From assembly GCF_004336805.1 (NCBI RefSeq), contig NZ_SJXM01000002.1:349617-413616 (forward strand): DNA of 64,000 nt. Reading direction: 5' to 3'. The translations under genes were made by a program, and so were the position numbers. Source of the DNA: Aeromicrobium sp. IC_218. Its GTDB lineage: Bacteria > Actinomycetota > Actinomycetes > Propionibacteriales > Nocardioidaceae. Each line of letters starts with the position of its first letter. Position 1 is the first letter of the stretch. The notes under the pieces are model-generated. The model was not told the DNA's origin, searched no databases, and saw only the letters and a program-made list of their open reading frames with translations. Below are positions 28,756 through 36,982 of this stretch, one piece after another.

Positions 28756-29597
28756 TGCTGGAGCTGCTCGACTACCCGTTCATGCGCATGGCGCTCGTCG
28801 CCGCGCTGTTCACCGGGCTCACCGCCCCGGCGATCGGCACCTACCTGGTGCAGCGCCGGCTGTCGCTGCTCGGTGACGGCCTGGGTCACGTCGCCCTGAC
28901 CGGCGTCGCCCTGGGCCTACTGACCAACGTCGCCCCGCTCGTCACCGCCGTGGTCGTCGCCGTGCTCGGCGCGATCCTGGTCGAGGCGCTGCGGGCCTGG
29001 AGCAAGACGCCCGGCGACGTCGTGCTGGCGCTGCTGTTCTACGGCGGCATCGCCGGCGGCGTGCTGCTGGCCGGCCTGGCCGGCGAGAGCGGCGCGGCCC
29101 TGAACTCGTACCTGTTCGGCTCGATCGTCACGATCTCGGAGTCCGACCTGTGGCTCGTCGCCGCGCTCGGCGTGGTCGTCCTGGTGCTCGCGGTGGGGCT
29201 GCGCCCGCAGCTGTTCGCGGTCTGCCAGGACGAGGCGCACGCCCGGGTCAGCGGCCTGCCGGTGCGCTTCTACAGCATCCTCATCGCCGTGCTGGCCGCC
29301 GTGACGATCACGGTGGCGATGCGCACGGTCGGCCTGCTGCTGGTCTCCGCGCTCATGGTCGTGCCCGTCGCGACGGCCCAGCAGCTGACCCGCAGCTTCC
29401 GCTCGACCCACGTCGCCGCGATGGGCCTCGGGCTCGTCGCCGCCGTCGCCGGCGTCGTCGTCAGCTACGAGGTCGACACCCAGCCCGGACCCACGATCGT
29501 CCTGCTCGCCCTGGCCAGCTTCGTCGTCGCCGCGCTCCTGCGCACCGGCGTGCTGCTCGTCCGGGGCCGCCGCACCCCGGAGGTGGCAGATGCCTGA
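28755..29597 (+). CDS. znuB: Zinc ABC transporter permease ZnuB
   Basis: This 280-residue permease of the ABC-3 family has eight or so hydrophobic helices, including GTYLVQRRLSLLGDGLGHVA near the N-terminus, which is the conserved cytoplasmic coupling region. The ATG at 28755 shares a base with the znuC TGA and follows AAGGGGG; a GTG at 28752 is an alternative. Its 3' end overlaps zur. Confidence 0.93.
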   Translation: MLELLDYPFMRMALVAALFTGLTAPAIGTYLVQRRLSLLGDGLGHVALTGVALGLLTNVAPLVTAVVVAVLGAILVEALRAWSKTPGDVVLALLFYGGIAGGVLLAGLAGESGAALNSYLFGSIVTISESDLWLVAALGVVVLVLAVGLRPQLFAVCQDEAHARVSGLPVRFYSILIAVLAAVTITVAMRTVGLLLVSALMVVPVATAQQLTRSFRSTHVAAMGLGLVAAVAGVVVSYEVDTQPGPTIVLLALASFVVAALLRTGVLLVRGRRTPEVADA

Positions 29598-29979
29598 GAT
29601 CCCCCGCAACACCCGCCAGCGCCGCGCCGTGACCGCCATCCTGGACGACCTGGACGGCTTCGCGAGCGCCCGCGAGATCCACGACGTGCTGTCCAAGCGT
29701 GGCGAGTCGGTGGGCCTGTCGACGGTCTACCGCACGCTGCAGGCCCTGGTGGACGCCGAGGAGCTGGACGCCCTGCGCGCCGACGACGGCGAGACCCGCT
29801 TCCGCCGCTGCAGCACCGGGCACCACCACCACCTGGTGTGCCGCCAGTGCGGCCGCACCGTCGAGGTCGAGGGCCCGACCGTCGAGCGCTGGGCCGACTC
29901 GGTCGCCGCCGCACACGGCTACGCCGACGTCTCCCACACGCTGGAGATCTTCGGCACCTGCTCCACCTGCCGCGCCTGA
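29590..29979 (+). CDS. zur: Zinc uptake regulator Zur (Fur family)
   Basis: Zur represses zinc uptake genes when loaded with Zn2+. The 129-residue protein has the winged helix with VGLSTVYRTLQALVD, a metal-sensing stretch GHHHHLVCRQCGRTVEVEGP and the second CxxC in FGTCSTCRA, which together form the structural zinc site. Location at the end of znuACB and two Zur boxes at the operon start support autoregulation and separate it from Fur proteins for iron or peroxide. Confidence 0.92.
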   Translation: MPEIPRNTRQRRAVTAILDDLDGFASAREIHDVLSKRGESVGLSTVYRTLQALVDAEELDALRADDGETRFRRCSTGHHHHLVCRQCGRTVEVEGPTVERWADSVAAAHGYADVSHTLEIFGTCSTCRA

Positions 29980-30005
29980 CCCCACCCGGGTCGTGCGGTC
30001 CCGTT

Positions 30006-30072
30006 CCCGCTGAGTGTGACGTTTCGGGGGTGATTCCGGCTGGATCACCCCCGAAACGTCACACTCAGCGGG
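30006..30072. repeat. 29-bp perfect inverted repeat with 9-nt loop
   Basis: The arms 30006-30034 and 30044-30072 are perfectly complementary and flank a 9-nt loop. The element lies 26 bp after the zur stop and 29 bp before the next ATG. It may terminate the znu-zur transcript, but the stem is far longer than usual and has no U-run, so it may be a dispersed palindromic element. Confidence 0.85.
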
Positions 30073-30101
30073 TGGGTGAGCGCCTCGGAGGGCGTGGGAC
30101 C

Positions 30102-30989
30102 ATGGAGCACGTGCCCGAGACGCTGACCGTGCTGCCGCAGAACGTGTGGCTGCCGCGCGCGCAGGCGCACCGCGAGCGGGCCGAGCGGTGGACGCTCCCC
30201 CACCTCGAGCGCCGCGACCGGGGCGAGAAGCACCCGGTCGAGGACTTCCTGTTCGACTACTACGACCTCGCCCCGTCCAAGCTGGCGCGCTGGCACCCGG
30301 GGCTGGACGTCGTCCTGGAGGGCCCCGCCACCGCCGAGTACGCCGCGCTGGGCGCCTACCTCGACCTCGGTGACGGACGCGTCACGGCCGACCCGTCGCG
30401 GCTGGCCAAGCGCGTCCGCGGGCTCACGTGGACCCGCGAGCTGCTGTCCCGGACGTCCGCCCGGCCGGCCCGCTTCGGCTGCTTCGGGATGCACGAGTGG
30501 GCGATGGTCTACCGCACGGACGCTCCGCGGCACCCGCACCCGCTGCGGCTCGGCGCCGACGGCACCGCCGACGTCGTGGAGTCGCACCAGCTCGCGTGCA
30601 CGCACACCGACGCGTTCCGCTTCTTCACGTCCGCCGCGGCGCCGCGCAACCCGCTGCAGCTCACCCGTGAGAACCAGCTCGAGCACGAGCAGCCGGGCTG
30701 CCTGCACGCCAACATGGACCTGTACAAGGTCGCCCACCGGCTGCTGCCGTTCGTCGAGGCGACGGTCGTGCTCGACTGCTTCGAGCTGGCCCGCGAGATC
30801 CGCACGACCGACATGGAGGCCTCGCCCTACGACCTCACCGCGTTCGGCTACGGCCCGCTGCGGGTCGAGACGCCCGAGGGCAAGGCCGAGTACGTCCGCC
30901 GCCAGCGCGGCTTCAGCGAGCGCGCGAACGTCCTGCGCGACCGGCTGCTCGCCGACGTCGACGCCCTCCTCGCCCGGGCCCAGGCCTAG
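30102..30989 (+). CDS. Putative 3-methyladenine DNA glycosylase-annotated protein
   Basis: The 295-residue product resembles a conserved actinobacterial family usually labelled 3-methyladenine DNA glycosylase. I recognise the segment KHPVEDFLFDYYDLAPSKL followed by ARWHPG. I see no classical helix-hairpin-helix or AAG motif, and cannot confirm the activity. The ATG at 30102 follows GGAGGGCGTGGGACC. The TAG stop shares CTAG with the stop of the convergent gene. Treat the function as an annotation inherited by similarity. Confidence 0.5.
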   Translation: MEHVPETLTVLPQNVWLPRAQAHRERAERWTLPHLERRDRGEKHPVEDFLFDYYDLAPSKLARWHPGLDVVLEGPATAEYAALGAYLDLGDGRVTADPSRLAKRVRGLTWTRELLSRTSARPARFGCFGMHEWAMVYRTDAPRHPHPLRLGADGTADVVESHQLACTHTDAFRFFTSAAAPRNPLQLTRENQLEHEQPGCLHANMDLYKVAHRLLPFVEATVVLDCFELAREIRTTDMEASPYDLTAFGYGPLRVETPEGKAEYVRRQRGFSERANVLRDRLLADVDALLARAQA

Positions 30990-31435
30990 CCGACCCCGCC
31001 GCCGACACCGACCAGGCGCCAGCGCCCGTCGGCGTACCGCTCCAGGCTGAAGGTCCACGACCCGCCGTGGACCGGGCCGCCGTCGCCGCCCTCGAGGTCC
31101 GCCTCCAGAGAGACGGTGGCCGTCTCGCCGTCGTCGGTGGTCTCACCCCACGTCACGTCCCGGAAGATGGCCGGGCGGCTGAACCGGCCGTAGTCCTCGT
31201 CGCCGGTCGCGTCGATCGCGCGGGCGGTGTCGAAGTCGCGGGCGGCCACGGCCTCCACGAACGCCTCGGCCACCTCCCGCGGCCCGGCGTCCGGACCGGG
31301 CAGCGGCACCTGGTGACGCGGTGCGGCCCACACGAGCACGGCGACGACCACGCCGCCCAGCACGAGTCCGGCCAGGACCAGGGTGCCCACCACCATCCGC
31401 GTGCCGCTGCGGACGGTCGACGTCGAGACGCTCAC
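30986..31435 (-). CDS. Membrane-anchored protein of unknown function
   Basis: The 149-residue product has one N-terminal transmembrane helix (about residues 13-38) and an outside domain of about 95 residues with the pattern of NTF2-like/DUF4878-type proteins (AEAFVEAVAARDFDTARAI and a final FSLERYADGRWRLVGV). The GTG at 31435 was chosen because CATGAT lies 6 nt upstream (31442-31447), identical in layout to the lipoprotein gene at 25393. Function is unknown. Confidence 0.65.
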   Translation of the reverse strand: MSVSTSTVRSGTRMVVGTLVLAGLVLGGVVVAVLVWAAPRHQVPLPGPDAGPREVAEAFVEAVAARDFDTARAIDATGDEDYGRFSRPAIFRDVTWGETTDDGETATVSLEADLEGGDGGPVHGGSWTFSLERYADGRWRLVGVGGGVG

Positions 31436-31488
31436 GGCGACATCATGGCCGCGCGGCGCCCGTCCTGTCCCCGGTTTCGCGCACACGC

Positions 31489-31526
31489 ACGAGGGCCCCG
31501 CGACCGGGTGGTCGCGGGGCCCTCGT
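31489..31526 (-). terminator. Terminator hairpin downstream of lpdA
   Basis: A perfect 17-bp stem (31489-31505 with 31510-31526) and a GGGT loop lie 9 bp after the lpdA stop codon. No U-run is present. Confidence 0.75.
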
Positions 31527-31534
31527 GACGGCGA

Positions 31535-32938
31535 TCAGAAGTTGATCATGTGCCCCGCGAGGCCGTGGAAGGCCTCCTGCAGGGCCTCGCTCAGCGTCGG
31601 GTGGGTGTGGACGTTGCGAGCCAGCTCGAGCGCGCCGAGGTCCCACTTCTGGGCCAGCGTCATCTCGGGCAGCAGCTCCGAGACGTCCGGGCCGATCATG
31701 TGGGCGCCGAGCAGCTCCAGGTGCTTGGCGTCGGCGATGACCTTGACGAAGCCCACCGCGTCGCCGAGGCCGTGCGCCTTGCCGTTGGCGGTGAACGGGA
31801 ACTTGGTGACCTTGACGTCGTAGCCCTCGTCCTTGGCCTGCTGCTCGGTGAGGCCGAACGAGGCGACCTGCGGCGAGCAGAAGGTGGCGCGCGGCATCAT
31901 GCGGTAGTCGCCGAGCGTCATGGTCTCGGCGCCGGCCAGCGTCTCGGCCGCGACGACGCCCTGCGCCTCGGCCACGTGGGCCAGCTGCAGCTTGGACGTG
32001 ACGTCGCCGATCGCGTAGATGTGCTCGACGTTCGTGCGCATGTGGTCGTCGATCGCGATGGCGCCGCGGTCGGTGAGCTCGACGCCGGTCTTCTCCAGGC
32101 CGAAGCCCTCGACGTTCGGCGCGAAGCCCACCGAGACCATGACGCGGTCGACGGTCAGCGACTGCTCGTCGCCGCCGTTGTTCGCCGCGTAGGTCACCGT
32201 GACGTCCGAGCCGTTGTCGGTGACCGTCTTGACGCCGGTGCCGGTGAGCACCTTGATGCCGAGCTTCTTGTACGCCTTCGCGATCTCCTTGGAGACCTCG
32301 GCGTCCTCGTTGGGCAGCGCGCGGTCGAGGAACTCGATGATCGTCACGTCGACGCCGTAGGCGTTGAGGACGTAGCCGAACTCCATGCCGATCGCGCCGG
32401 CGCCGACGATGACCATCGAGCCGGGCAGGTTCGCGTCGAGGATCTGCTCCTCGTAGGTGACGACGTTCTGGCTCTTCTCGACGCCGGGCAGCATGCGCAC
32501 GCGCGAGCCGGTGGCGATGATGACGTTCTCGAACTCGATCGTCTCGGTGCCGCCCTTGCTCAGGGTGACCTCGATGGCGTTCGGGCCGGTGAACGTGCCA
32601 CGACCCTCGAACTCGGTGATCTTGTTCTTCTTGGTCAGGTAGTGGATGCCCTGGACTCGGCCGTTGGCGACGTCGCGCGAGCGGCTGTGGGCCACGCCGA
32701 AGTCGAAGGAGACCTCGCCGCTGATGCCGAACTTCTTCGCGTCGTGCGAGTAGATGTTCGCGAGCTCGGCGTTGCGCAGCAGCGCCTTGGAGGGGATGCA
32801 GCCGACGTTGAGGCAGACGCCGCCCCAGTACTTCTCCTCGATGATCGCGACGCTCTTGCCCAGCTGCGCGGCGCGGATGGCGGCGACGTACCCGCCGGGT
32901 CCGGCGCCCAGCACGACGACGTCAAAGCGGTTGGACAT
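31535..32938 (-). CDS. lpdA: Dihydrolipoyl dehydrogenase (E3)
   Basis: This FAD enzyme reoxidises lipoyl groups in pyruvate and 2-oxoglutarate dehydrogenase complexes. The 467-residue protein has the FAD motif GAGPGG (11-16), the redox-active pair Cys42/Cys47 in [13 protein letters not shown], the NAD motif [10 protein letters not shown], and the C-terminal catalytic His-Glu pair in [12 protein letters not shown] 32938 follows AGGAGGAGTGCTTG. It is a stand-alone gene with its own terminator, as in many actinobacteria. Confidence 0.95.
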   Translation of the reverse strand: MSNRFDVVVLGAGPGGYVAAIRAAQLGKSVAIIEEKYWGGVCLNVGCIPSKALLRNAELANIYSHDAKKFGISGEVSFDFGVAHSRSRDVANGRVQGIHYLTKKNKITEFEGRGTFTGPNAIEVTLSKGGTETIEFENVIIATGSRVRMLPGVEKSQNVVTYEEQILDANLPGSMVIVGAGAIGMEFGYVLNAYGVDVTIIEFLDRALPNEDAEVSKEIAKAYKKLGIKVLTGTGVKTVTDNGSDVTVTYAANNGGDEQSLTVDRVMVSVGFAPNVEGFGLEKTGVELTDRGAIAIDDHMRTNVEHIYAIGDVTSKLQLAHVAEAQGVVAAETLAGAETMTLGDYRMMPRATFCSPQVASFGLTEQQAKDEGYDVKVTKFPFTANGKAHGLGDAVGFVKVIADAKHLELLGAHMIGPDVSELLPEMTLAQKWDLGALELARNVHTHPTLSEALQEAFHGLAGHMINF

Positions 32939-33062
32939 CAAGCACTCCTCCTCTGCGCGCCGGTCGCGCGCGGCTGCCGTGTGCGCGCTCGTGGCGCGCG
33001 CCCCCACGCTACCCATGCTCCCACGCGGCCCCACCACGGCACCTGCCGGATAGCGTCTGCCC

Positions 33063-33494
33063 ATGACCATCGAGATCGTCCGCGGCGACCGGCTGACCGC
33101 GGCCCAGGTGTACGAGGTGTGGCGCATCCGCGACGCGGTGTTCGCGTTCGAGCAGCACGTGGACGACGTGGACGTCGACGGCCTCGACCTGCTGCCCACC
33201 ACGACCCACCTGTGGCTGGCCGACGACGCCGGCCTCACGAGCTACGTCCGGGTGCTCGAGCACGTCGACCCGGTGGCCGTCGGACGCGTCTGCACCCGCA
33301 AGGACGCCCGCGGGCAGGGCCTGTCGGGCACGCTGCTGCGCGAGGCGATCGCCCGGTGGGGCGACCGGCCGCTGCACCTGGGCGCCCAGCAGTACCTCGA
33401 GCGGTGGTACGGCGGCTTCGGCTTCGCGGTCAGCGGCGACGTCTACGACGACGGCGGCATCCCGCACGTCCCCATGGACCGTCCCGCGACCTAG
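33063..33494 (+). CDS. ElaA-like GNAT acetyltransferase
   Basis: The 143-residue protein fits the ElaA branch of GNAT N-acetyltransferases: [13 protein letters not shown] near the N-terminus and the acetyl-CoA loop [17 protein letters not shown]. The acceptor is unknown. ATG 33063 lies 6 nt after TAGCGT (33051-33056), a leaderless layout. Its TAG stop shares CTAG with the convergent cimA stop. Confidence 0.82.
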   Translation: MTIEIVRGDRLTAAQVYEVWRIRDAVFAFEQHVDDVDVDGLDLLPTTTHLWLADDAGLTSYVRVLEHVDPVAVGRVCTRKDARGQGLSGTLLREAIARWGDRPLHLGAQQYLERWYGGFGFAVSGDVYDDGGIPHVPMDRPAT

Positions 33495-35077
33495 GACGTC
33501 TGGTCGTCGGCCGGCTGGCCGACGTGCTTGCGCAGGCCGTACGTGACCGCGTCGACGAGCGCCTGCCAGGACGCCTCGACCATGTTCGCGCCGACGCCGA
33601 CCGTCACCCACGAGTCCTGCCCGTCGGTGGTCTCGATGAGCACGCGGGTGATGGCGTCCGTGCCGTGGCTGGAGTCCAGGATGCGCACCCGGTAGTCGAT
33701 CAGGTGGAAGCGCCCCACCTGCGGGTACACCTGCTCGATGATCTGGCGCATGGCGTGGTCGAGCGCGTTGACCGGGCCGTTGCCCTCCCCCACCACGACG
33801 ACCCGCTGGCCGCCGGCGACGAGCTTCACCGTGGCCTCGGCGCCGGTGTGGTCGGTGAGGACGCGCCACGACTCGACCTCGAAGTACGCCGGGCGGGCGC
33901 CCTCCATCTCCTCGGCGAGCAGCAGCTCGAACGACGCGTCGGCGGCCTCGAACGTGTAGCCGGCCTGCTCGAGCGCCTTCACCCGGTCGGTGACCCGCGT
34001 GAGCCGCTCGGTGTCGCCGGCCAGGTCGTAGCCCAGCTCCTTGCCCTTGAGCTCGATGGTGGCGCGGCCGGCCATCTCCGAGACGAGCAGCCGCATGTCG
34101 TTGCCGACCAGGGCCGGGTCGATGTGCTGGTACAGGTCGGGGTCGACGCGGATCGCGCTGGCGTGCAGCCCCGCCTTGTGGGCGAACGCCGAGACGCCGG
34201 TGTAGGGCTGGCGCGCGGCCGGCGGGTAGTTGGTGACCTCGCTGATCGCGTGGGCGATGCGCGTGGCCTCGGCCAGCGAGCCGGCCGGGACGACGTCCAT
34301 GCCCAGCTTGAGCTCCAGGTTCGCGACGGACGCCACGAGGTCGGCGTTGCCGGTGCGCTCGCCGTAGCCGTTCACGCAGCCCTGCAGGTGGGTCGCGCCG
34401 GCCTGCACGGCGGCGACGCTGTTGGCCACCGCGCAGCCCGTGTCGTTGTGGGCGTGGATGCCCAGGCGGACGCCGGTGACGTCCAGGACGTCCGTCACGA
34501 CCTCGCCGACCCAGTGCGGGAGCATGCCGCCGTTGGTGTCGCACAGGACGGCCACGTCGGCGCCGGACGCACCGATCGTCCGGACGACCTCCAGCGCGTA
34601 GTCGCGATTGGCCCGGTAGCCGTCGAAGAAGTGCTCGCAGTCGACGAAGACCCGCTGGCCCTCGGCGCGCAGGTGGCCCACGGTGTCGCGGATCATCGCC
34701 AGGTTCTCGTCCAGCGTCGTGCGCAGCGCGTCGGTGACGTGGCGGTCGTGGCTCTTGGCCACCAGGGTCACGACGGGCGCCCCGGAGTCGCGTAGCGCGC
34801 CGACGAGCGGGTCGTCCGCCGCGACCGCGCCGGCCCGGCGGGTGGCGCCGAAGGCCGCGAGCGTCGCGTGCTGCAGCTCCAGCTCCTTGGCGGCCCGGGC
34901 GAAGAACTCGGTGTCCTTCGGGTTCGAGCCGGGCCAGCCGCCCTCGATGAAGCCGACACCGAGCTCGTCCAGGTGGCGGGCGATGTGCAGCTTGTCCTGC
35001 ACCGAGAGGTTGAGCCCCTCCTGCTGGGCGCCGTCGCGCATCGTCGTGTCGTAGACGTGGAAGTCGTCGCTGGTCAC
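33491..35077 (-). CDS. cimA: (R)-citramalate synthase CimA
   Basis: CimA condenses pyruvate with acetyl-CoA to give citramalate, the entry to a threonine-independent isoleucine route. The 528-residue protein shows the DRE-TIM features DTTMRDGAQQEG and LGIHAHNDTGCAVANS, and the LeuA-type regulatory domain at the C-terminus. The family is close to 2-isopropylmalate synthase, but the DGAQQEG motif and length favour CimA. The GTG at 35077 follows GAGGACCCGCAA. Upstream lie a leader peptide with Leu-Ile-Ile and a terminator, so expression is probably set by isoleucine/leucine supply. Confidence 0.88.
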   Translation of the reverse strand: MTSDDFHVYDTTMRDGAQQEGLNLSVQDKLHIARHLDELGVGFIEGGWPGSNPKDTEFFARAAKELELQHATLAAFGATRRAGAVAADDPLVGALRDSGAPVVTLVAKSHDRHVTDALRTTLDENLAMIRDTVGHLRAEGQRVFVDCEHFFDGYRANRDYALEVVRTIGASGADVAVLCDTNGGMLPHWVGEVVTDVLDVTGVRLGIHAHNDTGCAVANSVAAVQAGATHLQGCVNGYGERTGNADLVASVANLELKLGMDVVPAGSLAEATRIAHAISEVTNYPPAARQPYTGVSAFAHKAGLHASAIRVDPDLYQHIDPALVGNDMRLLVSEMAGRATIELKGKELGYDLAGDTERLTRVTDRVKALEQAGYTFEAADASFELLLAEEMEGARPAYFEVESWRVLTDHTGAEATVKLVAGGQRVVVVGEGNGPVNALDHAMRQIIEQVYPQVGRFHLIDYRVRILDSSHGTDAITRVLIETTDGQDSWVTVGVGANMVEASWQALVDAVTYGLRKHVGQPADDQTS

Positions 35078-35131
35078 TTGCGGGTCCTCGTTCGTGGGTA
35101 TGCCCGCGTCCGTGACGCGGGTCGGTGCAAC

Positions 35132-35160
35132 AAAAAAGCCCCCCGGAGGTGCGGGAGGCT
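35132..35160 (-). terminator. Attenuator terminator upstream of cimA
   Basis: On the minus strand a 9-bp stem (35152-35160 with 35137-35145, one G-U pair) and 6-nt loop are followed by a run of six U. It sits between the leader peptide and the cimA start, 55 bp upstream of the latter. A second hairpin (35161-35173 with 35181-35193, one mismatch) abuts it and holds the leader stop codon in its loop. Confidence 0.85.
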
Positions 35161-35177
35161 GCGCGCGGGAGTCGAGG

Positions 35178-35222
35178 TCAGACTCCGGCGCGCCCGTCGA
35201 TAATGAGCGTGATCTGCTGCAT
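35178..35222 (-). CDS. Leader peptide MQQITLIIDGRAGV controlling cimA
   Basis: A 14-codon reading frame encodes MQQITLIIDGRAGV with consecutive Leu-Ile-Ile codons at positions 6-8. It starts 7 nt after TAGACT, so it is likely leaderless, and ends in the loop of a strong hairpin that precedes a terminator. A ribosome waiting at the Leu/Ile codons would reach the left arm of that hairpin. This is the layout of classical ribosome-mediated attenuation. Confidence 0.8.
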   Translation of the reverse strand: MQQITLIIDGRAGV

Positions 35223-35228
35223 GGGTCC

Positions 35229-35240
35229 GAGTCTAGACTC
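35229..35240. promoter_or_regulatory. Palindromic shared -10 of cimA leader and CurA-type gene
   Basis: GAGTCTAGACTC is a perfect palindrome that contains TAGACT on both strands (35234-35239 plus, 35230-35235 minus). On the minus strand it lies 7 nt from the leader peptide ATG, and on the plus strand 10 nt from the ATG at 35250. Neither strand shows a strong -35. Confidence 0.6.
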
Positions 35241-35249
35241 GGCGGCACC

Positions 35250-36296
35250 ATGGATGCCACCACCCTGCCCCAGACCTTCGACCGCATCGTGCTGGCCCGT
35301 CGGCCGCACGGTGAGCCGGTCGCCGACGACTTCGAGACGCAGACGCTCCCGCTGCCCGAGCCGGCCGACGGCGAGGTGCTGCTGCGCACCGTCTACCTCT
35401 CGCTCGACCCGTACGTGCGCGGACGCATGAGCGACGCCAAGTCGTACGCCACCCCCATGCAGGTCGGCGACGTCGTCGTCGGCGGCACGGTGTGCGAGGT
35501 CGTCGCCTCCCGCGACGACTCCCGCCAGGTCGGCGACGTCGTGCTCGCCTACACGGGCTGGAGCGAGTACGCGACCGTCCCGGCCCGGCACACGCGCCGC
35601 CTCGACCCCTCCACCGCCCCGGTCTCGACCGCTCTCGGCGTGCTCGGCATGCCCGGCTTCACCGCCTACGCCGGCCTGCTCGAGATCGGCCGCCCGCAGC
35701 CGGGCGAGACGGTGGTCGTCGCCGCGGCCGCCGGCCCGGTCGGCTCGGCCGTGGGCCAGGTCGCCAAGGTGAAGGGCGCCCGCGCGGTCGGCATCGCCGG
35801 CGGTCAGCGCAAGGTCGAGCACCTGCTCGAGCTCGGCTTCGACGCCGCGATCGACCACCGGGCCGACGACTTCCGCGACCAGCTCGCGGCGGCCACCCCC
35901 GACGGCATCGACGTGTACTTCGAGAACGTCGGCGGCGCCGTGTGGGACGCGGTGCTGCGCCGGCTCAACACCTACGCGCGCGTGCCGGTGTGCGGCCTGG
36001 TGTCGCAGTACAACCTCACCGAGCGTCCCGAGGGCCCGGACCGCGCGCCCGGCCTCATGAACGCCGTCCTCACCCGCAGCCTGACGCTGCGCGGCTTCAT
36101 CCAGGACGAGTTCGTCAAGACCCACACCGAGGCGTTCCGCCGCGACATGACGCAGTGGATCGCCGACGGCAGCGTCCGCTACCGCGAGGACGTCGCCGAG
36201 GGCCTGGCCAGCGCCCCCGAGGCGTTCGCCGGCATGCTGCGCGGACGCAACCTGGGCAAGCAGCTCGTGCGCGTGGGCCAGGACCCGACCGCGTGA
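35250..36296 (+). CDS. NADP-dependent MDR-family oxidoreductase (CurA/leukotriene B4 dehydrogenase-like)
   Basis: This 348-residue zinc-free medium-chain reductase has the family segment YLSLDPYVRGRM near residue 50, a Rossmann stretch VVVAAAAGPVGSAVGQVAK and a C-terminal DEFVKTHTEAFRRDM. Such enzymes reduce alkenals or enones with NADPH. The ATG at 35250 is 10 nt after TAGACT of the shared promoter. The stop overlaps the next start (GTGA). Confidence 0.88.
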   Translation: MDATTLPQTFDRIVLARRPHGEPVADDFETQTLPLPEPADGEVLLRTVYLSLDPYVRGRMSDAKSYATPMQVGDVVVGGTVCEVVASRDDSRQVGDVVLAYTGWSEYATVPARHTRRLDPSTAPVSTALGVLGMPGFTAYAGLLEIGRPQPGETVVVAAAAGPVGSAVGQVAKVKGARAVGIAGGQRKVEHLLELGFDAAIDHRADDFRDQLAAATPDGIDVYFENVGGAVWDAVLRRLNTYARVPVCGLVSQYNLTERPEGPDRAPGLMNAVLTRSLTLRGFIQDEFVKTHTEAFRRDMTQWIADGSVRYREDVAEGLASAPEAFAGMLRGRNLGKQLVRVGQDPTA

Positions 36297-36967
36297 CGGT
36301 CCCCGTCCCCGACCGGGTGCGGGCGGCGTACGTCGTCCTGACCGAGCGGCCGCTCGACCGCGTCGACGACCTGCCGCTGCCCGACGAGGGCCTGCTGCGG
36401 CTGCGCGGCACGTCCGAGGCGGTGCTCGAGCAGGTCCGCGCCCGTCCGGCCCGGCTCCTGGTGAGCGGCACCTACGCCCCCGCCGACGCCCGCCGCGAGA
36501 CCGGACGGCTGCGGGCCGAGGCGCTCGCCCTGGCCGACGCGCACGACGGCCTCGTGCTCGACCTGCAGGTGCCGCGCGTCGTCCAGCCGCAGGCTCGTCC
36601 CGGGGCGGTCACGCAGTGGTTCGCGTTCGACGTCGACCCGACCCGTCCGGACGACGTCGCCACGCACGGGCTCGAGGCGTTCGGGCTGCCGGAGGTGCGC
36701 CTGGTCGGCGTGGACGACGCGCGCCGGCCGATGTTCGACGCCGTCGCGGTGGGGCTGGTCAGCCGGCTGCTGGCCGAGTGGCCGGCGCACGACCCGGTCG
36801 GGCCGGCCGCCGTCACGCTGCGCGACATCGCCGAGGGCTACGCCGAGCCGGACGCGGCCAGCACGACGTCCGAGCGGCGCGTCGCCCTGCTGATCGACTA
36901 CGCCGAGGACGCCCACGAGCTCGTGGTCGAGCTCGCGGACGACCCCGCGACGGCGCTGTTCGCCTGA
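36293..36967 (+). CDS. Conserved protein of unknown function, coupled to the CurA-type gene
   Basis: The 224-residue product has no recognised motif. It is soluble and acidic, with two alpha/beta-looking segments (DGLVLDLQVPRVVQPQAR and GLPEVRLVGVDDARRPMFD). The GTG start overlaps the upstream stop by 4 bp, implying co-translation with the reductase. The reading frame has normal codon bias to the end. Confidence 0.6.
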   Translation: MTVPVPDRVRAAYVVLTERPLDRVDDLPLPDEGLLRLRGTSEAVLEQVRARPARLLVSGTYAPADARRETGRLRAEALALADAHDGLVLDLQVPRVVQPQARPGAVTQWFAFDVDPTRPDDVATHGLEAFGLPEVRLVGVDDARRPMFDAVAVGLVSRLLAEWPAHDPVGPAAVTLRDIAEGYAEPDAASTTSERRVALLIDYAEDAHELVVELADDPATALFA

Positions 36968-36982
36968 GCGACGCGTCCGGCG

